The position numbers were made by a program, and so were the translations under genes. From Molossus alvarezi (lineage: Eukaryota > Chordata > Mammalia > Chiroptera > Molossidae), in NCBI GenBank assembly GCA_037176705.1, contig CM073899.1:7378001-7442000 (forward strand): 64,000 nt of DNA, written 5' to 3'. How positions within the stretch are numbered: the first letter of the stretch is position 1; each line of letters begins with the position of its first letter. This document shows positions 47,098 through 58,384 of this stretch, piece by piece. Below the pieces are notes generated by a model. It did not search any database. It was not told the DNA's origin and saw only the letters and a program-made list of their open reading frames with translations.

Positions 47098-48139
47098 TCC
47101 CAATTTTAAATTTCTCAAATCGTATCCCAGTCATTAAAGGGCACATGACTCTATTTCAACTTCAAACTTCTAGTAATGTCACATTCTTCCTGAAACTATT
47201 GTGTCCCAGCAGAAACTAATTCTTCAACATGGAGTATAGCAAATTCATGACTATATGTATAGTTAAATTTTTAGTTGAATATTACATCGACACGACAATG
47301 TATAGTAAGTTATAGTAAGAATTTAGTGTTTCACGTTTTCCAGCAGTGACTTCTATGCCATTAACTTGGGCAACACTGTTACTATAATTTTCTTCTTCAT
47401 ACATAAATGCTTAAGGAGATATATTCATGTATATATGCTAATGACTACTTGGAATATGACTACAGCCTCTGGCTCAAAAGTCAATACAACCCATTCTTAA
47501 CTACTGTGGACCATCCCACCAAGCCTTCTTCTCTATGTGCTGTTCCAAAAATAAACACAAACTCATAATGGCCATTTTAGAAAAACATAAAAAATAAGTT
47601 CCTATTTTTCAATATGTATCTTCTATTGTATGATATCTTGCCACATTTTAATGCATAGTTTAAGATTTCCACTGATTGTGGGTCATATTATAAACAAACA
47701 AAAACTGTTCCAGTTTTCAGTATAATTACAATTATGCTGGAAACTTTTTTACTTCAAAGGCAAACTCATTTGGATCTCATTGTTTACATTGATAAACCTC
47801 CCAAGGTCTCCATTACAACTACAATAATCTCTTTTGGCCTACAGGCTTCTTTCAGTTTTACAAAAGCTCAAAGATTTCCAGAGTTAAACCTCGGTGAGAA
47901 AACTCAGTGGACCACGTTTGAACTATTGTATTTACAAACTCTGCTCAAATCCTCCACAACTGTATATGTTATTGTTCTTTCTCTTCCATTTAATCTAACC
48001 CTCAAATTCAGTATTTTCAAGAAGTGTGGTTGAGTGGAATGGATATTGGCATGGGTAGAAATTTAATCTTATCCTTGGGCTCAGCTTCTAGCTATTTGAC
48101 ATTGGAGAGGCCACGTCTTAGTTTGGAATATTCGAAGTT
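47098..48139. other. Non-coding sequence, nothing recognised
   Basis: A 99-codon frame at 47734-48033 shows no known motif. No repeat is named. Confidence 0.45.
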
Positions 48140-48168
48140 CCACAGACTGGGTGGCTCATAAACAACTA
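48140..48168 (-). mobile_element. MLT1 LTR fragment, left piece, antisense
   Basis: CCACAGACTGGGTGGCTCAT is the terminal part of an antisense MLT1-type LTR. The continuation (CCCAGTTCTGGAGGCTCTGA) is found only after 48737, so about 570 bases have been inserted. Confidence 0.75.
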
Positions 48169-48737
48169 GGTGATGTTGTTGGTCTCCAAACCAGGTTTAT
48201 CTTTACCAAGAGGAAACAGTATGGGACTTCTCTTCCTTGTGGAGATCATACTTTACTAACCCCGAGAGTAAATCTTCTGTGGGGAAGAGGCACGTGGCTC
48301 GTCTACAGAACCTCTGCTAGTTAACATGGTGTCAGGTTAGGCTGCATCTAGGTTACAGTCCTGGGACAATTATTATTGTTTTTGTTAATCCTCACCCAAG
48401 GATATTTTTCCATTGATTTTTTTGATAGAGTGGGAGGGTGGGAGAGAGAGAGAGAGTGAGAAACATCTATGTGAGAGAGACAATTTGGCCACTTCCCACA
48501 TAACATTGACCAGGGCTGGGGTTAGAACCTGAAACCCAGGTACAGGCCCTTCACAGGGCATCGAACCTGTGACCCTTTGGTCTGTGGGCCAACACTCTAA
48601 CTGCTGAGCCAAACCACCCAGGGCTAGGACAATTCTTTTATAGCGCTGGCCTTCCAAGTGGTTTTAAAATTTATCCTTTTTTAAGTTTTTAGGTCAATAA
48701 TGTATATTGATTAAATTTATAAATAAACTTGTTTGCA
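48169..48737. mobile_element. Unidentified insert within an MLT1 LTR, bounded by a short direct repeat, containing a SINE
   Basis: The two MLT1 pieces are separated by this block. CAACTAGG precedes it and CAACTAAG follows it, an 8-base direct repeat with one mismatch. Without the SINE the insert is about 310-330 bases. It begins TGATGTTGTTGGTC and ends CTTGTTTGCA, so TG...CA ends like an LTR are possible, and an AATAAA lies near its right end. Confidence 0.55.
48383..48626 (-). mobile_element. VES SINE, long subtype
   Basis: The plus strand reads AATCCTCACCCAAGGATATT (tail), AGAGTGGGAGGGTGGGAG, CCAGGGCTGGGGTTAGAACC, and ends CTGAGCCAAACCACCCAGGG. The flanking repeat is GGACAATTATT and GGACAATTCTT. 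Confidence 0.92.
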
Positions 48738-48900
48738 CAACTAAGAAAATATTTTTCCCAGTTCTGGAGGCTCTGAGACTGAGCTCCGTGTGACAGCTCA
48801 GCGCGGTCAGTATTTGTGACAGCTCTATTCTGGGCTGCACACTGCTGACTGCTTTTATTGTCACACAGTAGAAGGAGAGATGGCTGGTTTTCTGGGCCTC
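48738..48900 (-). mobile_element. MLT1 LTR fragment, right piece, antisense
   Basis: CCCAGTTCTGGAGGCTCTGA and TTTCTGGGCCTCTTC continue the LTR begun at 48140. Confidence 0.65.
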
Positions 48901-48911
48901 TTCTTTTTTTA

Positions 48912-49026
48912 ACATTTTTTTTTTTTTATTATTGATTCGAGAGAGAAAGAGGAAGGCAGAAAGAGAGAGAAATATCGATGAGAGAAACATCAATTGGCCA
49001 CCTCTGCATGCCCCTCACTGGGCAGG
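48912..49026 (-). mobile_element. VES SINE fragment, head missing
   Basis: The plus strand shows TTTTATTATTGATTCGAGAG, AAATATCGATGAGAGAAACA and GGCCACCTCTGCATGCCCCT, then stops at CACTGGGC. The tRNA-like head is absent. Confidence 0.85.
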
Positions 49027-49409
49027 ATGACTTTCGGGCTCCTTGCTCAGAGTAAACCCGTTCCAGGGTGAACTGCCCTTCTCCCCAGGGCTCCTGCCGC
49101 TTCCTCGGGATCAGCCAGAAGTAGCTATCACTGCACTCCTGATGCCCGATCCCCCACTTAGAGTCCATTGTCCTGGACAGCTGCGCTCTCCTCACTGGTA
49201 TTTGGGTTGGGGAAGAAAGTGTCCTTTTCCTTTAGAGCAAAAAAGAGTTCAATTTCTTATTTAACCAGCAAAGATTTGGTTCAGACTTTCAGTAAGCCAT
49301 TCAATGAAAAAGCTGAAATGAAAGCAACAATCCACTCCCCCCCCCCCTTTTCCCTTGGTTATCTCTCTTTATTCACCTTGAGGATTTTCAAAGAGCAGCT
49401 CAAATAAAG

Positions 49410-49910
49410 TCATGGCCCGCTCCTTAGAACAAGAGGCCCACAGTTCTGAGAGAGGTGCCCACACTTCCCACTGTGAAGCAGAGAGCTGGCGAGACACAAT
49501 GAGTCCCTGCTTGTCCCCAGTGTGGTCCTGGGTCAATGCTGATGTAAGAAATGTCCAGACCTGTAGAAAATTGTAATGAGTTTATTTGAGTCAAACTAAT
49601 AATAATATGTGCTGAGTGACAAGATCTCAAATGCTCCCTCTCAGCTGTCTGTTGATGAGAAAAGGCAGGCCCCTTCCGAAGGTGTGAGATGTCCCAGGGG
49701 CGGACGCCAGGCTCTGCAGCAGGCTCTGCAGCAGGCTCTGCAGCACCTGACTCGGCCTGCATGGCCGTTCAAGGAACGCACCTGCATCCCTGTCTTCCCT
49801 CCAGGTGAGCCTTGCATCACGGCCCGATGGGCCAGACATCCAGGTTCTGTCTCTGTTTTCTTTCACAGACATATTCCCTAATAAAGTGTTTGTCAGTTGA
49901 ATCCCATCTT
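49410..49910. other. GC-rich LTR-like block with AATAAA, unclassified
   Basis: The block has local GC and CpG richness unlike its surroundings, an AATGAGTTTATTTGAGTC motif, three tandem copies of GCTCTGCAGCAG (49711-49746), a TTTCTTTCACAG stretch and CCTAATAAAGTGTTTGTCAG near its right end. It could be a solo LTR or a decayed gene piece. No motif decides between them. Confidence 0.4.
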
Positions 49911-50444
49911 GGCATTTTCTGTTCAGAGGATCTGCACTAACTTATCACGCTTCACTAAGAAACGCTTTTACTATTGACAATGTGTGTGGAGTATGATGTT
50001 ACCAAGCTAGAGCCTGGAAATACAAAGATACAAATAGACAGTTAATACAGTCTATTTATTTATAGTAACAAAATCTTACTGTATTGTGAGAAAGAATAAT
50101 TGCAATACAGTAAACGTGATTCATGTTATAGGGATTTAGCACAAAAGCAAAAGAAAATGTGAATAATGGAAATGTACCAATGGATATAGTTGAAGGAGAA
50201 TTCTCAATGTCAAAACATATAAACACTTACCTGTATAAAGATAATCAGGCAAAGCATAGATCTTAGTTGAGGAGCAAACATCCCTGACTGTCAGGACCGC
50301 TCCATGGTGAGCAGTTCTCTGTGATTTCTCCTAAGGGCTTGTGAGTCCCTATGCCCTTATAGCACTACATATATCTCACACAAACAACCGGAAGGCTTAT
50401 GAAAAATCATAGGTCTGGAAGAGGCCTGAGGCCACCTATATTTT
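49911..50444. other. Non-coding sequence, nothing recognised
   Basis: No repeat or conserved frame is seen. Confidence 0.45.
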
Positions 50445-50585
50445 CAGTAACAGTTTTCTTGAAATGTTATTTACATGCTGTAAACGTGCTCTTTGGAGTG
50501 TACAAGTCAGTGGTATCGAGCACGCTCAGAGTTGGGCAGCCCTATCTACTATCTGACAAAGTCACACAGACTACATCTGAAATGA
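50445..50585 (-). mobile_element. Old L1M-type fragment, orientation uncertain
   Basis: TTTTCTTGAAATGTTATTTA, GGAGTGTACAAGTCAGTGGT and GCACGCTCAGAGTTGGGCAG resemble a common ancient L1M 3' end (AATTCAGTGGTTTTTAG... GTTGTGCAACCATCACC). Confidence 0.6.
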
Positions 50586-51583
50586 CAAAGTGCCAAGAGT
50601 CTGGTAAAAGCTGGTGTCTAATTACCTACAACACTATCCCAGACTGGAATGGTTTCTGTAAGGCTAATTCAAGTAAAAACTGAAGTACGGTATGGGTCTG
50701 GCTTCAAGGCAGGGCTAGGCTTCCGTCCTACCTGAGGTTTTTACGTAGTGTTTACTGGCATTTAGGTAAATGTGTGAAAAGTGGATTATAGGAAAATCTC
50801 AAAGAAGTTGGCTCAGAGGAGGTGAAATGGGTTCAGTTTTGAAGATGGAGAAGGTATCAGTTGGGTTTGATTAATGTCCCTTGGAGAAAGCATCATGTAC
50901 CAAGATACTACGGGTGAAAGAATGTGGTCTCTTTAAGGAACTTTAAGCTGTTTAGCTCACCTGCCAAACAAAATTTAGAGATTGTAGACTAAGATGAAAG
51001 TGTACTGTGATAAAATCTCAAAAAGCTAATGTTCCACATAGGATTTGGAGTTTTCATCTGAAGATCATGAAGAGCCATCAAACAATGTTAAAACACAAAG
51101 AGACGTAATTAATAGCCATTGAAGAAAAGTCATCTGTCAAAAGGCTAGAAGGTAAATTTTAAAAACTGAGGATAATTGTAAATCCCTCTGGAAGCTAATT
51201 AGAGGGATTGTCTAGCAACCAAGACAATGATTGTTAAGGCTCAAATAATGTATTTGAAATTAGATTAAGAAGGGAAAACAACATAGAAAGACAGATAGTA
51301 TTTTGTGAGAATTCAGATAAAAGATGTGGGAGAAAGAAGAGCCATGGTTGAAAGCCAGGATTCTAGCTTAGGTGACTTGAAATGAAAATGCTACTTGAGG
51401 TAGGACAAAGTGAAATGAAAGGCTTTAGTTTATGTGTTAGATTTTTTATTTATTGATATATTTAATAGAAGGTTGACATATAGGATTAAAAACTATGATT
51501 TACCAGTGTTGCCTAGATTTTAACTGAAATCATGGGTATAATTAGATTATTGGACTGAAGTAGTTAAAGGAAGGACAGCCAGC
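50586..51583. other. Non-coding sequence, nothing recognised
   Basis: No repeat or frame is named. Confidence 0.5.
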
Positions 51584-51730
51584 CACGTGTCTCGGTTGGA
51601 GCATCATTCCAGACTCCAAAAGATTGCAGGTCAAGGTGTGTATGGGATGCAACTGATGGATGTTTCTTTCTCACATCGCTGTTTCTCTCTCCCCTTCTTC
51701 TCTCTCTAAAATCATTTTTTTAAAAAAGAA
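51584..51730 (+). mobile_element. VES SINE, diverged and internally shortened
   Basis: GCCACGTGTCTCGGTTGGAG, then AAGATTGCAGGTCAAGG, a short block GTGTGTATGGGATGCAACTG, a CTCTCT body and CTCTCTAAAATCA. Much of the middle is missing. Confidence 0.75.
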
Positions 51731-52155
51731 AAACATATCTTTGGGTTACAATTTCTTTTTTTTAAAAAAGCAAGGCAATACAAAATGCTGAGACAACAGT
51801 ATCAAGTTTCACAAGGGAACAAAGATTGAAAGGTGTATAAAGGAAACAGAAACTTTTCTTTCTGGGTCCTGTTTTACCACTTTCTAAATGAGCATCAGTC
51901 TATTTCATATGTGTGTAGTAAGAGTCAAAAGAACTAATATATGCAAGTTATTTTAAAATGTGGAAAGTACTATAATACCATAAATTATTATCTTGATTAG
52001 CAGTACCTAAATCTAAGAAATAATTTGTTGGATGACAAAATTTTTAAAAGGACAAAAGAACCCCAGTTAAGTACTAAATCATAAAAATTGCACAGGAATT
52101 TATTTTACTATGTTTAATCATACTAAAATGCAATTTAATTATTTTTGTGCACCAT

Positions 52156-52330
52156 ACTGAGTGTTTAGGTCTCCCCCAAATTCATATGTTGAAATTCTAC
52201 CCCAATGTCATGGTATTGAGAGCTGGGACATTTGGGAAATACCAGGTCCTGAGGATGCATCCTCAGAACCTATTACTGGGAGTCATCTTGGTTCCGGCAA
52301 CATCTGCAAGCTCTCGCTGTGGTGCTTGGG
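52156..52330 (+). mobile_element. MLT1 LTR fragment
   Basis: GTTTAGGTCTCCCCCAAATT, CATATGTTGAAATTCTACCC and GTCATGGTATTGAGAGCTGG correspond to the 5' third of an MLT1 LTR. The continuation to the right is not recognised. Confidence 0.7.
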
Positions 52331-52846
52331 TTTTCTGAAGTGACTAAGAAGCTTTGTGGTGTTGCCTGAGGGAGAATTTCCTCTAAGGCATAAAGCAACT
52401 CTGTTGGGATGTCCACCGACTGGGATGCTTGGTTCATCTGGAGACCAGCAGGTAAGATCTGGTTTTCCCCAGCAGTTAGTTCAGACTACAGATCTTAAAA
52501 TTCAAATGGAGCTTGTGCCTCAGAGGCTGACAAGCCCTCCAGGTAGCTTCCGAAGCTGGCTGAGCTGAAGATCCTTTGATACTTTGCAATTAATCTCATC
52601 ACACACACAATTAGAAAAGGCCCACTATAAAATTAGGCAGGAAAGAATGGAAAGCATATTTAATTGGTCTCTCAAATCTTTCAAAAGTGAATTTAGAAAA
52701 ACAGATCAACATAAAATGTCAGTTAGGGGTAAATTCTTTGAGGAATTAAAAGTGTCTATATTTTAAAAGGGGAGAAACTTGTGGTGTCAAGGATAGATAC
52801 AAATTGTAAAAGCTTCTAAAACAAAATTTGGATACGCTGTTCTCTA

Positions 52847-52891
<45 letters not shown>

Positions 52892-54012
52892 GTATAGATA
52901 TAGACATTAAATGTGAGATCATTTTCTACCTCCAGATGGTATTGTTAAAATTAATTTAAAGGCAAGTTGGTAAAAATTGAGTATTCTAAAATTCTCAGAA
53001 CTATAGAGACTAACTCAAATACTTTTCAAGTTCATGTGATCTAAGATTAATTCTTCATAAACAGAAGTCAGCTTAGGTTTACTGGCTTAAGTAAAACAGG
53101 CATGTTTTTATTTTACCCGGGTTTTAAGAAAGTAAGTCCATGTTAATAATTGACTTTTATGTCTATAAAAATATTTCTAGAGGTTACAAAATGTATTTAC
53201 CTTAAAATAACAATTTATTACTTCTTAGATTTCATTAGACCTTAAGGTTTTAACAGTTAAAATCTCAATATATGTAGGAATATCTGTGGTGTTTCTAAAA
53301 GGCCCTTAGAACACCTCAAAAGATTAGAGACTTAATGGGAAGCACTGTAAAATAAGTGAAGAAAAAACTTCTAAGATATATTTTATGGGTAAACAATGAT
53401 TTTAAATTAAACAAACAGTCGGGACCATGGGAAAACCCAGACGACCGCTTGTTTCCTCTTTGCTTCCTGGCCTCATCAGAGCACATGAGGAGATGGTGTT
53501 ATTAAAAAGTGATATCCTCCACTACTGCCAGGGTTTGATAGAGCCATTTAAAGAAAATGCCAAGTGGATGACTGCTTCTTTTTATAGCAAGCTTGCAGCA
53601 TACAAAACTTTAATAATCATTTGACTGCAACCTGGAGATTTGATTATTGGAAAGGACATCAAATAAAAGGCAATTTCCTAACTCACTGGAAAGGACCTTA
53701 TTAGGAACTTAACTGTTAATGGACATCTACTCCTGTCTACAGACATTAAAGACACCTTGAGGAGAAGAAGCTGCCAACACCAGAGGTAGACAGCTACCCA
53801 AGACCTCGTCAAGGCCTGTGTACCTATGCAGGTATTGAACTCAAAATCCATTTTGTTTGGTGGTCTTTACAGGACTGCTAATGGTATTGATGATAATAAA
53901 GTTACACTTGTTTTTTGGGTTTTTCTATATAGGCCAACTTATGATTCTTGAATATGTATTATATAACTGTTAATACTCTTTTGATAGTATATGTAAATAC
54001 TATACTAATACA
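52331..54012. other. Non-coding sequence with a (TG)n tract
   Basis: Apart from the (TG)n run and short frames without motifs, nothing is recognised. Confidence 0.45.
52850..52889 (+). repeat. (TG)n microsatellite
   Basis: About 20 uninterrupted TG units. Confidence 0.97.
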
Positions 54013-54015
54013 TAT

Positions 54016-54035
54016 TTACATAAATATTTATGTAA
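54016..54035. repeat. Perfect 20-base AT-rich palindrome
   Basis: TTACATAAATATTTATGTAA equals its own reverse complement. It lies in an AT-rich stretch with further partial symmetry around it. Confidence 0.85.
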
Positions 54036-54059
54036 GTATAAATACAGAGAAATGAGGCA

Positions 54060-56355
54060 GAAAGTGAAACTTGGATCCTGATACTTCACAGGAGAGAAAT
54101 AATCAAGAGTGATTTTTAACAATAAAGGCTATAAGAACTGACTGCTTTCCATGTTTCTGCTTTTCTAAATTTTGGGAAAATTTGGCCTTAACCCAATAAT
54201 TAAAAAAAAAAGTCAACAGTGAGAGCAGCCAATAGAAATAACAGTTTTAGAGCAAACACAGAATAGAATTCTCTTCACTTGACATTGATTCCTTATGATT
54301 CATAAAGTGTTTTCTTTGTCTTTGTATAAAAAAATAGTACTTAACCAGGTAGACAGATTATCAAAGCTGAAGGACATCAAACAATAAATAGATCCAAATA
54401 GATTATTAATTATAATTTTAAATGCCACACCACAGAATAATTACTTTATGATATTCTCCTTGGAGAAGAAAAAATGTATTGGAGATTTTTTATCTAGTCC
54501 AAGTGTTCCTATGTGAAGCTGCTAGAGGCCATAAAGAAATTTTAAAATTCTTTTTAAAAAGCTGGTTATCTGTTTGTCATCCTTCTAATCGACTGTCTAG
54601 GTCTCAATTTTCCATCAACCAACCTTCAGGAATTCATCAACTGTAGTACATTAAATAAAGACAACATTATCATCTTAAGTAAAACATATTTAAGAAATAA
54701 TGTATAATCTTCCTTTTCTGTAATTACAAATCAAGAAAAAATATTTCTTATTACCAACCTTTTTATTATCCATACCAATGTTTTTATTTACTTACAAAGA
54801 ACTGAAATTTTTAAAAAATACATAATTTTAGTCCATAAATATTTACATGAGCACTTTTAATTTTTATATATACTTTGAACATTTTAAATATACATTTTTT
54901 TAAAAAAAAATAAAGCTCTCAATAGCATAATTCTAGAGAGGATCTTGTATTTGCCTTAATTCTAGTAGGGCTATCTTGCCATCCTTCTTTCATTCATTTT
55001 TCCTGACTTTGATATACTTCATTTCTCCAGATACTCTTTGTGTCATTATACCCTCTAGGTTCTAACCAGTGTGACTTGTACAACAATATAACGGCTCTTT
55101 CTAGTTGGTTGATGTCTGCCTCGCGTCCATCATTGCTCATTCTTTGTCAACAGCCTTTGATTTTTCTTGGACCACATAGCCCTTTTTTACTCTGACTCAG
55201 CATAACCTGGAGGTGAGTTTCCGTGGTACAGGACCCAGTGCTAACTGAAAGAGGTATACCTTGAGCCATGCTGGGCATTTCAGAGTCAATTCCAGGATGT
55301 GCAGAGGAGTTTCTGAAAGTAAGCTTCTTAAAATCTACTGCTTTTTGAATTGAGGGAAGGGCATGTGTCATATAGAAACTGACTCGGGAAAAGAGAAGAT
55401 GAGAAATGCATAGAGCAAAAGCAGATCCCAGTGATCTCTTTTGAGACCCTCAATTAAGAGGAGCCTGGACCCAGCACTATCCTCATGTCTTCAGTTACAA
55501 GTTACAAGCCAAACATTTCCTTTCCTGCTTAAGCCATTTTAGGACTTGATTTTTACCACCTGCAAACCTGAGTATTATACAAAATGAATAAAATTAAAAT
55601 CATGGCTCAGAAACCTTATAGTATTTAAGGAGAAACAGAGTCTTCACACTACAGTAAAACATTATGAAGATGCCATGATGTAGGTACATTGGTATTGTCT
55701 GGTAAGCAGCACAGGAGAGGAAGTAATAGAAATGTCCTGAGAAATTAAAAATACTTCCCAAAGGAAGTGGTATTTCTGTTGTCTTTCAAAGTATGAGTAA
55801 GAATTTCATCAGGCAGAAAATTAAACTAGGGCATTCTGTGAAGGGGAAGATATTGTCTAAATTTAGACAAGTAGGATACTATTTCTAATCCTTTATTTCC
55901 ATATTGGAAGAAACTGATGTCCTGCGTGGTTGTGATTATTTAAATAGCTTTCTTTGATGAGCTAGCTTATTCCACATTTGCTGTCAGGGACCTTTTACTA
56001 GTCATTCAGAGGAAGTGGAAGAATGGCAATGTATTAGTTGATGTTCATCCAATTTATTTAGCACTGTTTTGCTCTGTTTAATTTCATTTATTAGTTGAAG
56101 AACATTTATTGGCATATTATGCTATCATACAATCACTTTGACATTAAAATGTCTTTCTCCTAAAATACTTTCTATTTTTTAAAGTATCCTAAGACTTTTC
56201 ACGGTTGCCATGGTTGTTTGTTGAGTAGTTTTTATTTATGTTTAACAATGAATATTATCCATACATATACTGCAATAGGAACAATTATCAAATTTATATT
56301 TTGATCAACAATACTCACTAAGCTAAGTAGAATTCATCCATAGACTACTACATGC
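54060..56355. other. AT-rich non-coding sequence, nothing recognised
   Basis: No SINE or L1 is seen over about 2.3 kb. The 74-codon frame on the minus strand at 55147-55371 shows no known motif. Confidence 0.5.
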
Positions 56356-56567
56356 TTTTTTTTTCTTTATTGATTTTAGAGAGAGAGGAAGGGGGAAGAA
56401 AAGAGAGATGGAAACATCGATCAGGGAGAACATCAACTGGGCGCCTCCTGCATGCCCCCCAATGGAGATCAGGCCCACAACCTGGGCATGTGCCCTGATT
56501 GGGAATTAAACTAGCAACCTCCTGGTGCATGGGTAAATGCTCAACCACTGAGCCACCAGGTGACTAT
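56356..56567 (-). mobile_element. VES SINE, short subtype
   Basis: The plus strand reads TTTATTGATTTTAGAGAGAG, GGCGCCTCCTGCATGCCCCC, CACAACCTGGGCATGTGCCC, and ends ACCACTGAGCCACCAGGTG. The flanking repeat is ACTACTACATGCTTT and GACTATTACATGCTTT. Confidence 0.93.
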
Positions 56568-56783
56568 TACATGCTTTGATTCCATAAGGAATTCTTTTAC
56601 ATGAATGAACATAAAATATTTTAGAAGCAAAAGGGAAATGGAAGAAAAGGTAAGTAATAGAAGAAAGGATTTCTATTACTATTTTGATAGCATATTATCA
56701 TGACTGAAATTATTGAAGGTAGACATTTCTACATGACCCAGTAAAATAATACACTATATACTATATTACTAAGAATTTCAACC

Positions 56784-57031
56784 CTGGCTGGTTTGGTTCA
56801 GTGGTAGAGTGTCGGCCCGTGGACCAATAAGTCGTGGGTTTGATTCTGGTCAAGAACACCTACCTTTGTTGCAGCTTGTCCCCAGCCCTGGTCGGGGTCA
56901 TGCAGGAGGCAACCAATCAATGTGTCTCTCTCTTGTCAATGTTTCTCTCTCTCCCTCTCTCCCTTTCTCACCCTCCCACTCTATCTGAAGCTAAATAGAA
57001 AAATAGCCTTAGGTGAGGATTAAACAAAAAA
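56784..57031 (+). mobile_element. VES SINE, long subtype
   Basis: The head is ACCCTGGCTGGTTTGGTTCA, with GTTGCAGCTTGTCCCCAGCC, CACTCTATCTGAAG and a mutated hairpin (GCCTTAGGTGAGG). The flanking repeats are AAGAATTTCA and AAGAATTGCA. Confidence 0.93.
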
Positions 57032-57264
57032 AAAAGAATTGCAGGCTGTCTAGAACTGTGCAAACTCTTTTTTTTTGAGATGTTAAATTCTGAGAAACTG
57101 AGCAACAATCGTGTTATAAACAAAGACAAATTTGACCCTTTCAGAGGAAGCCAGAATTACCAGATCATAATAACTGAGAAAAATATTATATCAACAACTG
57201 AAAGAATAATTGTCCTTCCTTAGAATATTACAAATGACAGAACATACCTTAAAAAAGTTATCCT

Positions 57265-57510
57265 GGCCGTGGCCGATTTTGCTCAGCGGTTAGAGCATAG
57301 GTCCACGGACCAATGAGTCTTGAGTTTGATTCCGGTCTAGGGCACCTACCTCAGTTGCGGTTCATCCCTGACCTTGGTCAGGTCATGATGGAGGCAACCA
57401 GTAGATGTGTCTCTCTCATATTGATATGTCTCTCTCCCTCTCCCTCCCTCCCATTCTATTGAAGATAAATGGGAAAATATCCTCAGGTGAGGATTTAAAA
57501 ACAAAAACAA
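57265..57510 (+). mobile_element. VES SINE, long subtype
   Basis: CCGTGGCCGATTTTGCTCAG, GAGTTTGATTCCGGTCTAGG, GTCAGGTCATGATGGAGGC and the hairpin TCCTCAGGTGAGGA. The flanking repeats are AAAGTTATCCT and AAAGGTATCCT. Confidence 0.93.
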
Positions 57511-57659
57511 AAGAAAGGTATCCTAAAACACTGCTTATTTCAATTTTAGAACACTTTCATTCCACTACTACAATTACCTAAAATTTTACCATTACTTCTT
57601 TTAAAACCTACACCTTAAGTCTTTACTATTTAATATAATATGTAATAGGTTTTTTTAAT

Positions 57660-57915
57660 TTTATTGATTAATTTTTTTATTCTCACCCAAGGACATTTTT
57701 CCATTTTTGTTCAGATAGAGTGGGAGGGAGAGAGAGGAAAAGAGAGAGATAGAAACATCGACGTGAAAGGGACACATCGAGTGTCTGCCACCTGCACAAT
57801 CAACCAGGGCCGGGGACAAACTGTAACCAAGGTACGCACCCTTAGCGGGAACCGAACCCAGGTCTCTCTGGACCACAGGCTGATGCTCTAACCGCTAAGC
57901 CAAATTGGCCAGGGC
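57660..57915 (-). mobile_element. VES SINE, long subtype, probably young
   Basis: The plus strand shows TTCTCACCCAAGGACATTTT (tail with altered hairpin), GAGTGGGAGGGAGAGAG, CCGGGGACAAACTGTAACC, and ends AGCCAAATTGGCCAGGGC. The target-site repeat is 18-19 bases: GTAATAGGTTTTTTTAAT at 57642-57659 and the same with one extra G at 57917-57935. Confidence 0.94.
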
Positions 57916-57935
57916 TGTAATAGGGTTTTTTTAAT

Positions 57936-58384
57936 ACAGAGTTTTTGTTCTACTAATGGTGGTACCAAGCCCATATATTTAATGACATTTTCAAACAACA
58001 CAGGCATCTTTCTCTCTCTTTATGATGATTCTCAGTTGACTTACAAGATTGCTACCCACTTGGGTCTTGGGTATAACATCCTGAAAAAACTCAGGCACTT
58101 GAAACAAAATCCATGACATTACCTTCAAAGTTTGTCTTTCTCTGGCTATTTTCTATTCCTCTAAATGACACAAACAAAGGAAATAATTTATATTGTAGGC
58201 TAAGAGATTAGGTTTCCTTTATATCCTGCTGACTAAGAACAGGAGGCATTTAGTACAGACTGAGCACAGATTGTCTACATAATTTGAAAGTGAAACCAGC
58301 CTAACAATGAATTAAACACTGAGAAGAGTAGAGAAGAAAAATAAAAAGAACCTAAGGATATGATGATATTATTGAGTTGCTGAT
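57936..58384. other. Non-coding sequence, nothing recognised
   Basis: No repeat or conserved frame is seen. Confidence 0.45.
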
